A stretch of 64,000 bases of DNA from Gari tellinella (lineage: Eukaryota; Mollusca; Bivalvia; Cardiida; Psammobiidae): the NCBI GenBank assembly GCA_922989275.2, contig OV277866.1:72824328-72888327 (forward strand). The letters are read 5' to 3'. Below, in pieces: positions 53,680 through 63,985 of the stretch (within the stretch, counting starts at the first letter, position 1; each line of letters begins with the position of its first letter). The translations under genes were made by a program, and so were the position numbers. The notes under the pieces were generated by a model. The model saw nothing but the letters and a program-made list of their open reading frames with translations. It had not been told where the DNA came from and made no database searches.

Positions 53680-54385
53680 AGCTAACCTGAGCTAGCTCAG
53701 GGTGAGCTTTTGCAATCCTTGAATGTCCGTCGTCAACAATTTTAGTGTTTACACTCTAGAGGCCACATATCTTGTCAGACTGTTCGCAGCAAAAATTCCA
53801 AACCACATGAACATTTTAATACATAAGTAGTAAAATCTGTGAAAATCTGGAGCAAATCTCTCCAAATGTGTAGATGTTAGCTGGACAGGATTTTCCACAT
53901 TGTATATTCTATGTAGGAAAACTATTTAAAGGGTCATGAGGTCTGTAAAAATTTGCATCAAATATTCCAAACCAAATGAACACTTGCATACATATATGTA
54001 CATGTAGTTAAATCTATGAAAGTCTGGAGCAAATCCCTCTAAATGTGTAGAAGTAAGCTTAACCCTTTCCTCCCTGAAACTTTAAATGGACAATTCTAGT
54101 TTCCATTTTAGTCTAGTCCTTTTCTGACTCTTAAGGGTTGTTTTTGTCAATGTTTGGCATTATGACAAACAGTAAAGACCCTGATCAGAGGGCTCCTTTC
54201 GGAGCCCTCTGATCTGGGTCTTCACTGTTTGCATAGGACAAGTGTACTATTCACATGTACACTGTTTGAAAAGGATGCCTATATGCAGGACAAGGGTTCA
54301 AAGGGTTAAGCTGTATGAGATTGTTCCCTATATTATCTATGTTGGAAAACAATTAATTTTGGAGCAAATCACTTCAGTACTGTGT
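53680..54385. repeat. Q repeat with about 190-bp internal duplications, split by a C element
   Basis: GGTGAGCTTTTGCAATCC, ATGTCCGTCGTC and repeated ATTCCAAACCACATGAACA, AATCTGGAGCAAATC, TCTAAATGTGTAGA blocks. It resumes after the C insertion with TTTTGGAGCAAATCACTTC. Confidence 0.65.
54059..54308. mobile_element. Family C MITE (TTAA)
   Basis: TTAACCCTTTCCTCCCTGAA to GGTTCAAAGGGTTAA; hairpin GATCAGAGGGCTCCTTTCGG with perfect inverse. Confidence 0.94.
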
Positions 54386-54386
54386 A

Positions 54387-54628
54387 GTGGAGAAAACGTT
54401 ATTCTTTCCCGTTTAAATGCAAACGAAACGCAAAGCACTTAAACGTAGAAAAGTACAACTTTTAGAGAATTCTGACAATTCAAGTTGATCTGAGTGGCAA
54501 ACAGCTGTTTGGAGCCTGATCAGATGCCGGGTTACCCGGCGTCTGATCTGGCTCCAAACTGTTTGCAATAGAAATAACAGTTTGAGCGTAAACGCGTTAA
54601 TTGGGAAAGAAAAACGTTTTCTCCACTG
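54387..54628. mobile_element. Family E MITE (TA)
   Basis: GTGGAGAAAACGTTATTC ... AACGTTTTCTCCACTG, TA both sides; core palindrome GATGCCGGGTTACCCGGCGTC. Confidence 0.92.
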
Positions 54629-55049
54629 TAGGAGTTGGCTGCACAAGGTTTTACAGACAGACGGACAGAAAGAAAGCACAGTATCAATATGTCTCCCCAC
54701 TATACAGGAAGAGACAGAATTACAGAGTTGTTCAACCCTCTAGTATTACAGGTTATGGAATAACAACAAAACAGGTTAAGGTGTTTCAATATTATCTTTC
54801 TTTAATTTTACAAAAATATAGTGAACAGGTTCTACAAGTCAATAGCGTTTGTATGCTAGATAAAATAAAGCACAAAGGTCTACTGTATGAAATGCATGCA
54901 GTAAAAGAAAGTCCTATTCAAAGAATAAAAGCATACACTGTTAAAAACTGACACAAAAACGGCACTTGTTTTTCCATTTTTTTGTTCATTGACCTTTTCT
55001 TCTTCAAAAGGTCTCGAAATTATTGAAATGTCACATTTGGGATATTTGC

Positions 55050-55294
55050 TTAACCCATTACTCCATAGATACTCATTTCATTTATTCCTTCTCTGAAGAA
55101 AATAGTTCCAATTTATAGTCCTGAATATGTACCATTAGAAATATTTTCTATGTTCTAGCAGATGATACCTTATAGCAGTCTGAAAGTAAAGCAGAATGTG
55201 CCTAAAGGCACATTCTGCTTTACTTTCAACCTGCTTTATTTGGTCTCATGGGTTCGAAACGAAGGAACAGCCAGGCTATGGGGTAATGGGTTAA
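55050..55294. mobile_element. Family A MITE (TTAA)
   Basis: TTAACCCATTACTCCATAGA to GGGGTAATGGGTTAA; core GTGCCTAAAGGCAC. Confidence 0.92.
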
Positions 55295-55827
55295 ATACAA
55301 CAACAGCAGCATAACAATGGAGTTCAATGCCAAAGCATGAACCCCGACCTTGAATTAACTGACAATGACTGAACTCTGACCTTGTGACCTTGACCTTATT
55401 GACAAATGCAAACTTACACCAAGTCAACAGCAAGCTTATAATAGCACTGTATAATACCTGGCTTATTGCAAGCATTGATAATGATAACCATTAAATAGGC
55501 AAACATCCAACTGCAACTCATATTATTATGATACTTACAGAGGGTGGTGAAAATCAAATGAGTGTGTTTTAACAACTGGATGATACAACTCATTAACAAC
55601 AAATTTTAACAAAAAGCAATAAACTTGAAACAGGAAATAAAAAAAATCCAATTTTTGTTAAACTTTCCATATTTGTATCAGCTTCAAGCTGTAACCTTGA
55701 GTACTAGTATTTACTGTATTCTCTCCATAGAGAAGCTCTAATTAGAGCTCTAAAAATGCTGATCTTGCTTCATCAACCCATTGCACTAGTTGTATTTGCA
55801 GTAGTATATAATACCGTTAAATAAGCG

Positions 55828-56040
55828 ATACAGTCACACTTGAGCTAAGCAGCCTGCCAATTAAGAAACACAGATCTTCTTAGACTGATTGCAGCTTAAT
55901 TCAGAATAAAAGTAATGCAGAAAGCTCCTCTGAATTAAACTCCTATTAAGCTGAATTAAGCTCCTATATGAGCTTTCTGCATTACTTTTTATTCTGAATT
56001 AAGCTGCCATCAATCTTAAATTACTTTGAATACCCATGGA
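55828..56040. mobile_element. O-type MITE with duplicated arm
   Basis: CAGCTTAATTCAGAATAAAA with AATGCAGAAAGCTCC and the inverse arm; within it the segment CTGAATTAA..CTCCTAT is duplicated. Confidence 0.75.
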
Positions 56041-56997
56041 TCTTATCATTGTAAGTGGAAGCTTAACACAATTGTGACTGTATGAAATAAATACTGAGTA
56101 CCATTATTATTTTACACTAAGTATGTAGTATTAATAATAGGTAATGTATTTTGATCATTATGTGTTAATATGATAAGGTACACTATATTAAGTATCCTAC
56201 ATACGAGATGACAATAAATATTGTGCGAACTTACATAAAATATGATGGACAAAAAGTTGAATATTAATACTAATTGTAGTACATATATTGACAAATAAAC
56301 TGTAAAACATGGAAGCACTTTATCATAATATCAATTTGGATTTTCATTTCAAGTTGTAAAATTTAAATGATGTAAAAACCTCTATGCTATTCAGCTATGT
56401 TCTAATGCTTTCTTAATGTAAATATATCTTTACATGTATTTGTTCTTACAAGTAGTGAATATTATCTTTCTAATTATTGAGATTTCAAACGACCAGAATA
56501 TCACATAGTAGCATTTACAAAATCTTATCAAGTTAAGATTTCAAACGGCCAAAACGCTGCATAGTGAAATTCAATAAAATCACTAAATTAGAAATATAAA
56601 ATTCATGCACTATATATCTGCTTTGATATTTACATTATTACTAAGTAAACTGTTACAATTTCTGCAAATTCAAATATTTCAAACGACCTCAAATATCACA
56701 GAACAGTATTTTACAAAATCTTTTCGGTAAAGATTTCAAACGACCAAAAATACTGCAATATAATATTTGTGAAATTTTAAATTTACTAAGATTGTCAACA
56801 GGTTATTACTGAAATAAAAACAATAAAATAAAATCACAGATGAAGTTACAAGTATTCATATTATTCATGATTCAATACATTAATCTAACAATGCAAAGTT
56901 TACCACAAGGGTTTAACCGAAATTGTTCTATCAAGAACAAGTAAACTCCGCAAAATTAGATAGGTTGCTATGACAACATTCAAAGATCAAGGTCGGG
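56041..56997 (-). other. Probable RIM-BP 3' untranslated region
   Basis: Very AT-rich sequence directly downstream of the RIM-BP stop. Two degenerate copies of a block containing ATTTCAAACGACC (plus strand at about 56485-56560 and 56670-56760) are present. The polyadenylation site could not be fixed. Confidence 0.5.
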
Positions 56998-57069
56998 TCA
57001 TCTTGACTGTTTGTCACTGTCTGTTTTGCTGTCCTTATTCTGCTGCTGTTGTTTGCTTCGACTCGCCAT
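56998..57069 (-). CDS. RIM-BP last coding exon
   Basis: MASRSKQQQQNKDSKTDSDK then QSR and TGA: a short polar tail after acceptor ctttcag. Not conserved, but in phase with the SH3 exon. Confidence 0.7.
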   Translation of the reverse strand: MASRSKQQQQNKDSKTDSDKQSR

Positions 57070-60000
57070 CTGAAAGTATTGATACAAAACACTGAAACCT
57101 GAATGTAAATTTCAGTGGTACAGCAATCCCTCTCTACAACGACATCCAATAGGAGACACATATTGTGTGTTATTCGGAGGGAATCGTTATAGAGAGGGAC
57201 AATGAAGACTTGGCTTACATTGGCAAACAGCTTGAATCCAGATCAGACGCCACGTTACACGGCGTCTGATCAGGATTCAAGCTCTTTGTCACTGGTCAAT
57301 ATATGTATTCTATCAAAATCTCCACTTATATGTAACTGTGAGAGAAAACAGCAGACGACAATCTTAAGCTGAGGATATTGCAGCAGTAAAAGAGTTAGAC
57401 CTTATTATCCTGTTTAGGGAATTACGGCGAGTGTCGTTGTAAGGAGGGAGTCGTTGTTGGGAGGGCCGTTGTAGAGAGGGAGCGCTGTATCTATAACCTT
57501 TCCCCCTTACTGATTATGCATATATATACTTCAAACAAATCTGTAAATCTATAATTTGAACTATTAAACAGGCTAATAAATTAAGGATATTTTCTATAGG
57601 AAAGAGTGCAAGAGTGCTGACTCATGTCAGACAGATCCTATAAGAAAACAGTGCCATTAGAAGCTGCCTAATACGGTTTTCGAGAATCATCAATATATGC
57701 CAGAGATACGTTAACCCTTTCCCTCATAGAAACGCCTTTTAGCACATTCAGTTTATTCCTCCGCTGAAGAAAATAGTTCCAATTTATACATTCATAAATA
57801 TGTATAATACAAAATATTTTCTGCATTCTAGCAGATGATAGCTTAAAGCAGGCTGAAATGAAAGCAGAATGCGCTTAAAGCGCATTCTGCTTTACTTTCA
57901 ACCTGTTTTAAGTGGACACCTATATTCAATACTAGAGATATGCTATGTGGGAAAGGGTTAATAAGCTAGGTAATTATGGTCTGCACATTTTATGGTCCCC
58001 AACCATTATCAGAGTAAAATGTTCAGGGCTCCAGACAAGAGGGAGTAAACTGAACAAATCCAGCATTTTCTCATTCATGTCAGCACCAAATCCAATGGTG
58101 TCACTACTCAAAGAGACGATTCTAATAAGTAATAACACCATAGGGTTTAATACAGAAATAAAGAACTTAGGTCCCTTTTCTATAGTCCTGACTATGTTTA
58201 TTTATCTGTATGTATTTACACCAAATATGACAGTTAAAGTTTCAGGGGTGAAGTTTTATTGTACTGCTTAACCCATTATTCCACAAATACGTATTTGTAT
58301 GCCTTTAATTTATTCCTCCATTGAAGAAATAAGTTCCACTCTATACAGTCATGAATATGTGCCATAAGAAATACTTTCTGTGTAATAGCAGATTGTTGCT
58401 AAAAGCATGCTGATATAGTAAAGCAGAATTCACCTTGCGCCACATTCTGCCTTGATTTCAATATGCTTTCAGTGGTCACCTATCATCAATACTAGAAATA
58501 GGCTATGGGGTAAAGGGATAGTTAATGCCCTTATATGGATAATTCCACCACAATGAGCTTTCTTCATACCTTTTTCGTCCTTGGTGGGGCTTGTGGAATC
58601 TCCTCTATGAAAAATGCCGGAACAAGTCCTCGCACATTGTTAATCTGCAAATTAAAGGAAACATAGTAACCATTAACATACTAACCTAAACCCGTCATCT
58701 GTTCAGAATCCAAACTGTTTGCAAAGCTGCATTTTGGTGACATTGGCAGTGAAAGAGTTAACCCTTTCTTCTGCAAACAGCTTTCTGCTTAACTTTCATC
58801 TTGCTTTATGCAGCCAATTGCAGTAAATACCCAAAACTACCCATCATTCCTTGACACAACAGAGGGGCTTTACTGTAAATATATCTTAAATCCTGTTTAT
58901 AGCATATTAACTTTAAAGCACTTTCCTTCCTGAAATTTTTAGTTCATGCTAGGTAAAGTCAATTTTGGACTAATTAGGTTTGAGTTTTGTAATACATTGC
59001 AAAATGACAAACAGTGAAGACACAGATCAGGGGGCTTATTAAGGAGCCCTCTGATCTGGGTCTTCACTGTTATACTCACTCACTCATTCACTGTTTGCAT
59101 ATGACAAGAGTACTCTACACAGGTACACTGTGTGTAAAGGTCACAATTTTGTGTGATGAAAGGGTCAAGTCTCACCTCCCCATGGTAGAAGCCATCTGAT
59201 CTCTGTCTCCCAAACACAGTGATGGTGTCTCCTGCATTAAATGCCAGCTCACAGTTAGGGTGGTCCTGTGGCGAGTTCTTTGTGGGATCATAATCATATA
59301 TACCCATGAACTGAAATGTACAGTTGTTCAAATTTAAAGATTAAATATTTATTAAGAAACAGCAATTACATGACACAAAATACCTTGACCTGGGAACCTC
59401 TACACACAATTGTCATCTAAGTCACCATGTTGCTATACCAAGTTTGTTCAAGATGGATGAACCAAAACTTAAGTTATCTATCTTGAACCCCTGATTGTAT
59501 TTTAAATGACAATGAAATTGACCTCGAAACATGCCACCCCAATTGCAATCTAAATCTTGCTTCCTTTGTAAGCTACCCAAGTCCTAAGTGTCATTGCAAT
59601 TCTTAATTCCCAAAAGAGAACTAATTTTATATATTTTCAGTAACAGATACCTTGAACCGATATGGCCATAAATGCTATCCCATTACAGGATCCATGCTTA
59701 TGAGTCTGAGATTGTTCTCAAGCTTCTGATTGGTTAGATATGAGCTTTTGCTCAAATCTAACCAATTAAAAGCTTGAGAAAAAATCTTAAGTCTGACCAA
59801 TCAAATGCTTGAAAATAGTGTCAGGATCATCTCAAATGCTTTATAATTTATAAGCATAGAGCCAGATCTCTATAATTATGCTACCAACAAATTCCCCCTT
59901 ACCATTCGTTTTGGGCCCTCTTTGTATACGTCCATATCTAACATACTGGTCATGTCCATTTCACTCTCTGTGTCGCTGTTCTCATCACTCGTCACTTCCT

Positions 60001-63000
60001 CCACTCCCTCGTACATGATCTCTGACAGCTCGGACACTTGACTATCTGCCGTCACTGTCTGGACGCCCAGTCTGTGGTGTGTGTGGATGTCCACGTTTTC
60101 GATAATAGCTTTAGCCGCTAGAGGTCCTCGAGGGTGCACCAAAACCTTATTGTTCTTAAATATCTGTAAATAAAATAGAACACATTCAACCCTAGTGAAG
60201 AGTAACTATACTTGTCATATGAATATTGTACCTGTCAAAAGTATGCTTTTTTGTCTTATGCAAACAGTGCAAGAGCCCTCTGACCAGGGTCTGCACTGTT
60301 TGTCATTTTGCAATATACTGTTAAAACCAATCCTAAATAGTTAACAAGAGCTGTCGGAGAACAGCAAAGCTCGCATAACTAAACCTTTCTTAAATAGGTA
60401 ACTATCAATAGAAAAGTGTATCAGTACATTGGTATTCAAGTCACAGGGAACCTCCATTCCAAATATCAGCTTATTAATGCAAATATGTCATGTAGTATAA
60501 GTGCATTCCAACACTTACTCCATAACTAACTTTGAAATTTCAGTCCCAAAACTCTAAGTCCACAAAAGGTAAAATTCTTACTGAATTTAAACTTTTTTTT
60601 AAATTTTAACTACGCAACATCAATGTTCAACCCACAGGGCACCTCCATTCCAAATATCAGCTTCCTTATACAAATATTTCATGTAGTATTAGTGCATTGC
60701 AACACTTACCCCAAAACTTTAACCATGAGAAATCAGCCGAAAAACCTAAGTCCACAAAAGGAGAAATTTTGACTAAATTTTTTTGTTTTTTTTAATTTTA
60801 ACTACACAACATCAATGTTCAACCCACAGGGCACATCCATTCCAAATATCAGCTTCCTAATGCAAATATTTCATGTAGTGTTAGTGCATTACAACACTTA
60901 CCCCAAAACTTTAACCATGAAAAACCAACGCCGACACCGGGGTGATTCCATAAGCCCGCCCCTGTTATTTAAGGTATTTCCAAAGTGTATCTGGTTTACA
61001 GAGGTGTTACTGTTTAGAGCTCCAGATAAGGAGTATTTCAAAATCTAGAACCTTTATTTCTGCATTAAACCCTATAGTGTCACTACTCATTAGAATCGTC
61101 TCTTAGAGACGATTCTAATGAGTAGTTACACCATAGGATTTGATGCTAAAATGACTAACAAATGTTAGGTTTGTTGCGTTCACTCCATCTTATCTTGAGC
61201 CCTGAGTCTGTATATACAATACATACCCTATAGCCAGAGACTTTGAGCCCATTGTTACATCCGTTGCCATCTACAGTAACTGGTTGCCAAGCTAACATCA
61301 AGCTGTTATTGCCAACAATTTTCTCCACATGGAAGTTACTGGGTGCCTGGGGTGGTCCTGTGGCCACTGTCTGTCTGTATGGCATGTTACCTGAATAATC
61401 TCCACTACCTCCATTAGGAAGACTGCTAGTTCTCTGATGCTGAGGAAGACCTAGAATAGTAATGAACACATTGGAAACTTGTTAATTTCTTTGCATGCTG
61501 GGTAATAATTTCGTCTTCAACAATTGCTCTGTTCTAAAACTAGAATTTTCCTATTGTCTTTTTTTAAACAGGGTCAGAATGTCAAATAGTTTGGATCCTG
61601 ATGAGACGACACATTATGCGGCATCTCATCTGGATTCAACCTGTTTGCACAGGTAGGTAATCACTGTGGCACAACCCTGTCTTTACCAAAAAACAACTGC
61701 TTGATTATTTTTCTCGCTTAAAATTACCCCAAAATGAGTATATTAACGGAATTGTAAAGACCTACTTTTTTTCTGTGTCACACATTCCATATCCAATAGC
61801 AACAAACAGCTGTTTAAAAGTTGCGCTATTTTAACTTAGGTTTTAAGAAGAAAACATGTCCCACTTTAAACCACAACTCAGAAATACATAAGGTTTTTAT
61901 TGAATTCAAGCAATTTCAAAGAGCAAAATTTATCAAAACGACCATTTTTTCCTTTATATACGTTATACTTTACAGCCATAACAACAACCGACGTCATGTA
62001 AGAATGTGATGTGTAGCGTATACTCGATCATGCGAGAAAATAAGTCAGTTTAAACAGTGGATCATTGCATTTTTGAATACCACAGAAAAGTGTAGAGCCT
62101 ACTGTACAATTCTCAATTATATTTCACTCTGTGAACGTAGCTTGTGGTCAATCTTAAGTTTTAGGGTATTTCTGTAGGAGTTACCTCCCATCTATTGTTT
62201 TTATTCCAATTAGGCAGAAGGATACAATGCCAGACAAGGTTTACCGTATGGCTATTTATAGTAACAAAATGTTATCTAGAACTCCTGAAAAGCGAGAAAC
62301 TGGCATCTCTCTACATCTGATAAGTTTCCAAACAATTATATATATTTATTCATATACATAAAATAAAATAAAATCTTAATATACAGTGCAAAGGAGAATT
62401 TGCTGTGACAAAACTTTGGCAGGATGGCGGTCAAACATGCTTTCTCACCCGTCTCCTGCTGCTAGTGTACATTGATGGGTTTTTAAACTGTGTAGACCTA
62501 GACCAGCTCCTTAATGAACCCTTTACTCCAGAGAATCACATTTTAACTCATTTAATTAAAAGATTTCCTATTTATACAGTTATGAGTATGTACCCTGAGA
62601 AACATTTTTTATAGTCTAGCAGGTGGTAGCTTAAAGCAGGCTGAAACTAAAGCAGAATGTGCCACGGCACATTCTGCTTTACTATAAACCTGCTTTAAGA
62701 CTAAGTGGTCACCTATGTTCAATTAACAAGATTTGGAGTAAAGGGTTAAGGAGTTTTCTGATCAGGATATACCTTTGTACACTGTTCTCTTACAGTATCT
62801 GTTCAATACTCAGTCTGCATCTGGGAGAATTTTGTCATAGTTAACCCTTTCCCTTATAGAAGCGACTTTTAGCACATGCATTTTATTCATCCGCTGAAGA
62901 AAATAGTTCCAATATAAACCGTATTGAATATGTGTCAAGTTTAATGCTTTCCTTATTCTAGCAGGTAATAGCTTAAAGCAGGCTGAAAGTAAAGCAGAAT

Positions 63001-63547
63001 GCGCCATATGGCGCATTCTGCTTTACTTTCAACCTATTTTCAAAACTAGAAACAGGCTATGGTGTAATGGGTTAAGCTGATTTATGTTCAAACTGGGCAG
63101 AGTTTTTTATGCTTGAATAAACAGCAGAAGAAGGGTTAGAAAATAATAAAGTCCTCTACAATGTGACAGAAAAATTAACATACAAACAGCTCCAGATAAG
63201 AGGGGAGTGCACGGAACAAATTAAAAAAATTCTCACTTATTTCAGCACCAAATCCTATGGTGTCGAAGAGACGATTTTAATGAGTAGTAACACCATAGGG
63301 TTTAATGCAGAAATAAAGGTTTACGGTTTTGAAATATTCACCTTACCTGAAGCACTGACAAATACATCAAAGTGATATACAACTGAGTTTATCGCAAGTG
63401 ACACAACAGTGTTACTACCTTCGTTAGCTTGACTTATGTCAGTTTTGCCTTCCTGAGGAGAGGCTGGGGATTCACTAAGATTTTCTTGTCTTGAAATTTC
63501 CTTAAGCATTTTATTTGAATCATCTTTCCCCAGGATAGTAAATGGAA
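56998..63547 (-). CDS. RIM-binding-protein homologue, last six coding exons
   Basis: RIM-BPs link RIM and voltage-gated Ca2+ channels at presynaptic active zones through SH3 and fibronectin III domains. Exons in transcript order are 63547-63347, 61450-61227, 60163-59903, 59310-59176, 58644-58570 and 57069-56998, all phase-consistent. They give a fibronectin III module, an acidic linker, and a C-terminal SH3 (YDYDPTKNSP, CELAFNAGDTITVFG, SDGFYHGE, VRGLVPAFFIEEIP) that matches the RIM-BP SH3 style with the insert between strands. The N-terminal portion lies beyond 64000. Confidence 0.9.
57121..57487. mobile_element. Family H MITE (TA)
   Basis: CAGCAATCCCTCTCTACAAC ... GTTGTAGAGAGGGAGCGCTG, TA both sides; core-I palindrome GCAAACAGCTTGAATCC. 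The clearest copy of H, in the last RIM-BP intron 51 bp from the exon. Confidence 0.93.
57711..57961. mobile_element. Family A MITE (TTAA)
   Basis: TTAACCCTTTCCCTCATAG to GGGAAAGGGTTAA; core GCGCTTAAAGCGC. Confidence 0.93.
58025..58178. repeat. Truncated family G element
   Basis: CAGGGCTCCAGACAAGAGGG at the left end, with the palindrome partly deleted (ACTACTCAAAGAGACGATTC); right end lost. Confidence 0.75.
58268..58522. mobile_element. Family A MITE
   Basis: TTAACCCATTATTCCACAAA to ATGGGGTAAAGGGATA; decayed core. Its right end is 48 bp from the SH3 exon donor. Confidence 0.85.
58570..58644 (-). CDS. RIM-BP exon (SH3, last part)
   Basis: INNVRGLVPAFFIEEIPQAP then PRTKK, matching 'GxxGLVPSNFLEEVP' at the end of RIM-BP SH3 domains. 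75 bp, phase 0. Confidence 0.93.
58915..59166. mobile_element. Family C MITE next to an exon
   Basis: AAAGCACTTTCCTTCCTGAA to GATGAAAGGGTCAA; hairpin GATCAGGGGGCTTATTAAGG. An insertion of CACTCACTCATT lies in one arm flank. It stops 8 bp from the donor of the SH3 exon. Confidence 0.85.
59176..59310 (-). CDS. RIM-BP exon (SH3, first part)
   Basis: FMGIYDYDPTKNSP then CELAFNAGDTITVFGRQRSD and GFYHGE: the ALYDYxP-like start, acidic RT-loop region and n-Src loop of SH3. 45 residues, phase 0. A family C element ends 8 bp past the donor. Confidence 0.94.
59686..59860. repeat. Family L foldback with an extra arm
   Basis: TTCTCAAGCTTCTGATTGGTT and AACCAATTAAAAGCTTGAGAA pair, then a third arm (CTGACCAATCAAATGCTTG) and CTCAAATGCTTTATAATTTAT follow. 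Confidence 0.75.
59903..60163 (-). CDS. RIM-BP exon (fibronectin III end, acidic linker)
   Basis: Begins IFKNNKVLVHPRGPLAAKAI and LGVQTVTADSQVSELSE, completing the fibronectin fold, then an acidic run (EEVTSDENSDTESEMDM) leading to the SH3. 87 residues, phase 0. Confidence 0.88.
60180..60342. repeat. Truncated family C element
   Basis: CAAACAGTGCAAGAGCCCTC, GACCAGGGTCTGCACTGTTT and CCAATCCTAAATAGTTAA are C sequence; it ends where the tandem-repeat element begins. Confidence 0.7.
60343..60965 (+). mobile_element. HINE/pearl-like element, 192-bp units
   Basis: Starts ACAAGAGCTGTCGGAGAACA and ends GACACCGGGGTGATTCC; blocks CAACCCACAGGGCAC at 60628 and 60820 are 192 bp apart. Same family as 21108-22280 with fewer units. 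Confidence 0.8.
61016..61203. mobile_element. Family G element
   Basis: AGAGCTCCAGATAAGGAG ... CTTATCTTGAGCCCTG around ATTAGAATCGTCTCTTAGAG; it ends 24 bp from the donor of a RIM-BP exon. Confidence 0.87.
61227..61450 (-). CDS. RIM-BP exon (linker and fibronectin III start)
   Basis: A polar linker, then GPPQAPSNFHVEKIVGNNSL, MLAWQPV and LKVSGYR: the first strands of a fibronectin III domain with the expected Pro, Trp and Tyr. Phase 1 to 0. Confidence 0.9.
61482..61680. mobile_element. Family D2 element
   Basis: TTAATTTCTTTGCATGCTGGG, TCGTCTTCAACAATTGC and core TCAAATAGTTTGGATCCTGA with inverse; right TTAA end unclear. Confidence 0.78.
61681..62510. other. RIM-BP intron, no recognised feature
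   Basis: AT-rich intron; no inverted repeat or coding similarity noticed. Confidence 0.5.
62511..62749. mobile_element. Family A MITE
   Basis: TTAATGAACCCTTTACTCCA to GGAGTAAAGGGTTAA; core GTGCCACGGCAC. Confidence 0.88.
62841..63075. mobile_element. Family A MITE (TTAA)
   Basis: TTAACCCTTTCCCTTATAG to GGTGTAATGGGTTAA; core GCGCCATATGGCGC. Confidence 0.92.
63188..63335. repeat. Truncated family G element
   Basis: CAGCTCCAGATAAGAGGGG at the left, palindrome partly deleted (GGTGTCGAAGAGACGATT); the right end is missing and sequence runs into the RIM-BP exon donor about 12 bp later. Confidence 0.72.
63347..63547 (-). CDS. RIM-BP exon (fibronectin III end)
   Basis: 67 residues with VPFTILGKDDSNKMLKEI, a Ser/Glu-rich linker and VVSLAINSVVYHFDVFVSAS, resembling the last strands of a fibronectin III repeat. 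Acceptor cttatag, donor gtaagg; phase 1 to 1. Confidence 0.75.
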
Positions 63548-63654
63548 CTATAAGAATACATGTAAATGATTTCAAATACAGGCATACCATAAGTTGACAT
63601 GAAAAATCCTAAGATTTCCACATTTGCATTTCTCAAGTGCGATTTTACGAATCG

Positions 63655-63790
63655 TTCCTTTACCCCATAGCCTTTTTCTTGTTTTGTTGACTTGCGACCA
63701 CTTAAAGCAGGCTGTAAGTAAAGCAGAATGCGCCTGAGGGCGCATTCTGCTTTACTTTCAGCCTGCTTTAAGCTACCATGTACTGGGAAA
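63655..63790. repeat. Partial family A element
   Basis: CCTTTACCCCATAGCC and core GCGCCTGAGGGCGC with TTTAAGCTACCATGT; the single-sided flank is missing. Confidence 0.78.
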
Positions 63791-63884
63791 AAATCCGGAG
63801 ATTTAGGAAAAATCTGGAGAAATGGCAGCCCTGCAAATACAATGAGTCTTCAAGATATAGAACTTTATCAGACAGAGCCTATAA

Positions 63885-63985
63885 GAAAACAGTGCAGACC
63901 CTGATGAGACAGCTTCTTGAACAGCTGTCTATTCTGGGTCTACATTGTTTTCGAAGGTCAAAAAGAGTCAATGTTGATTAACCCT
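63885..63985. repeat. Decayed core-I / family C fragment
   Basis: AACAGTGCAGACCCTGATGAG and TTCTGGGTCTACATTGTTTTC pair; TTAACCCTTTCATGATC at the edge may begin another TTAA element. Confidence 0.6.
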
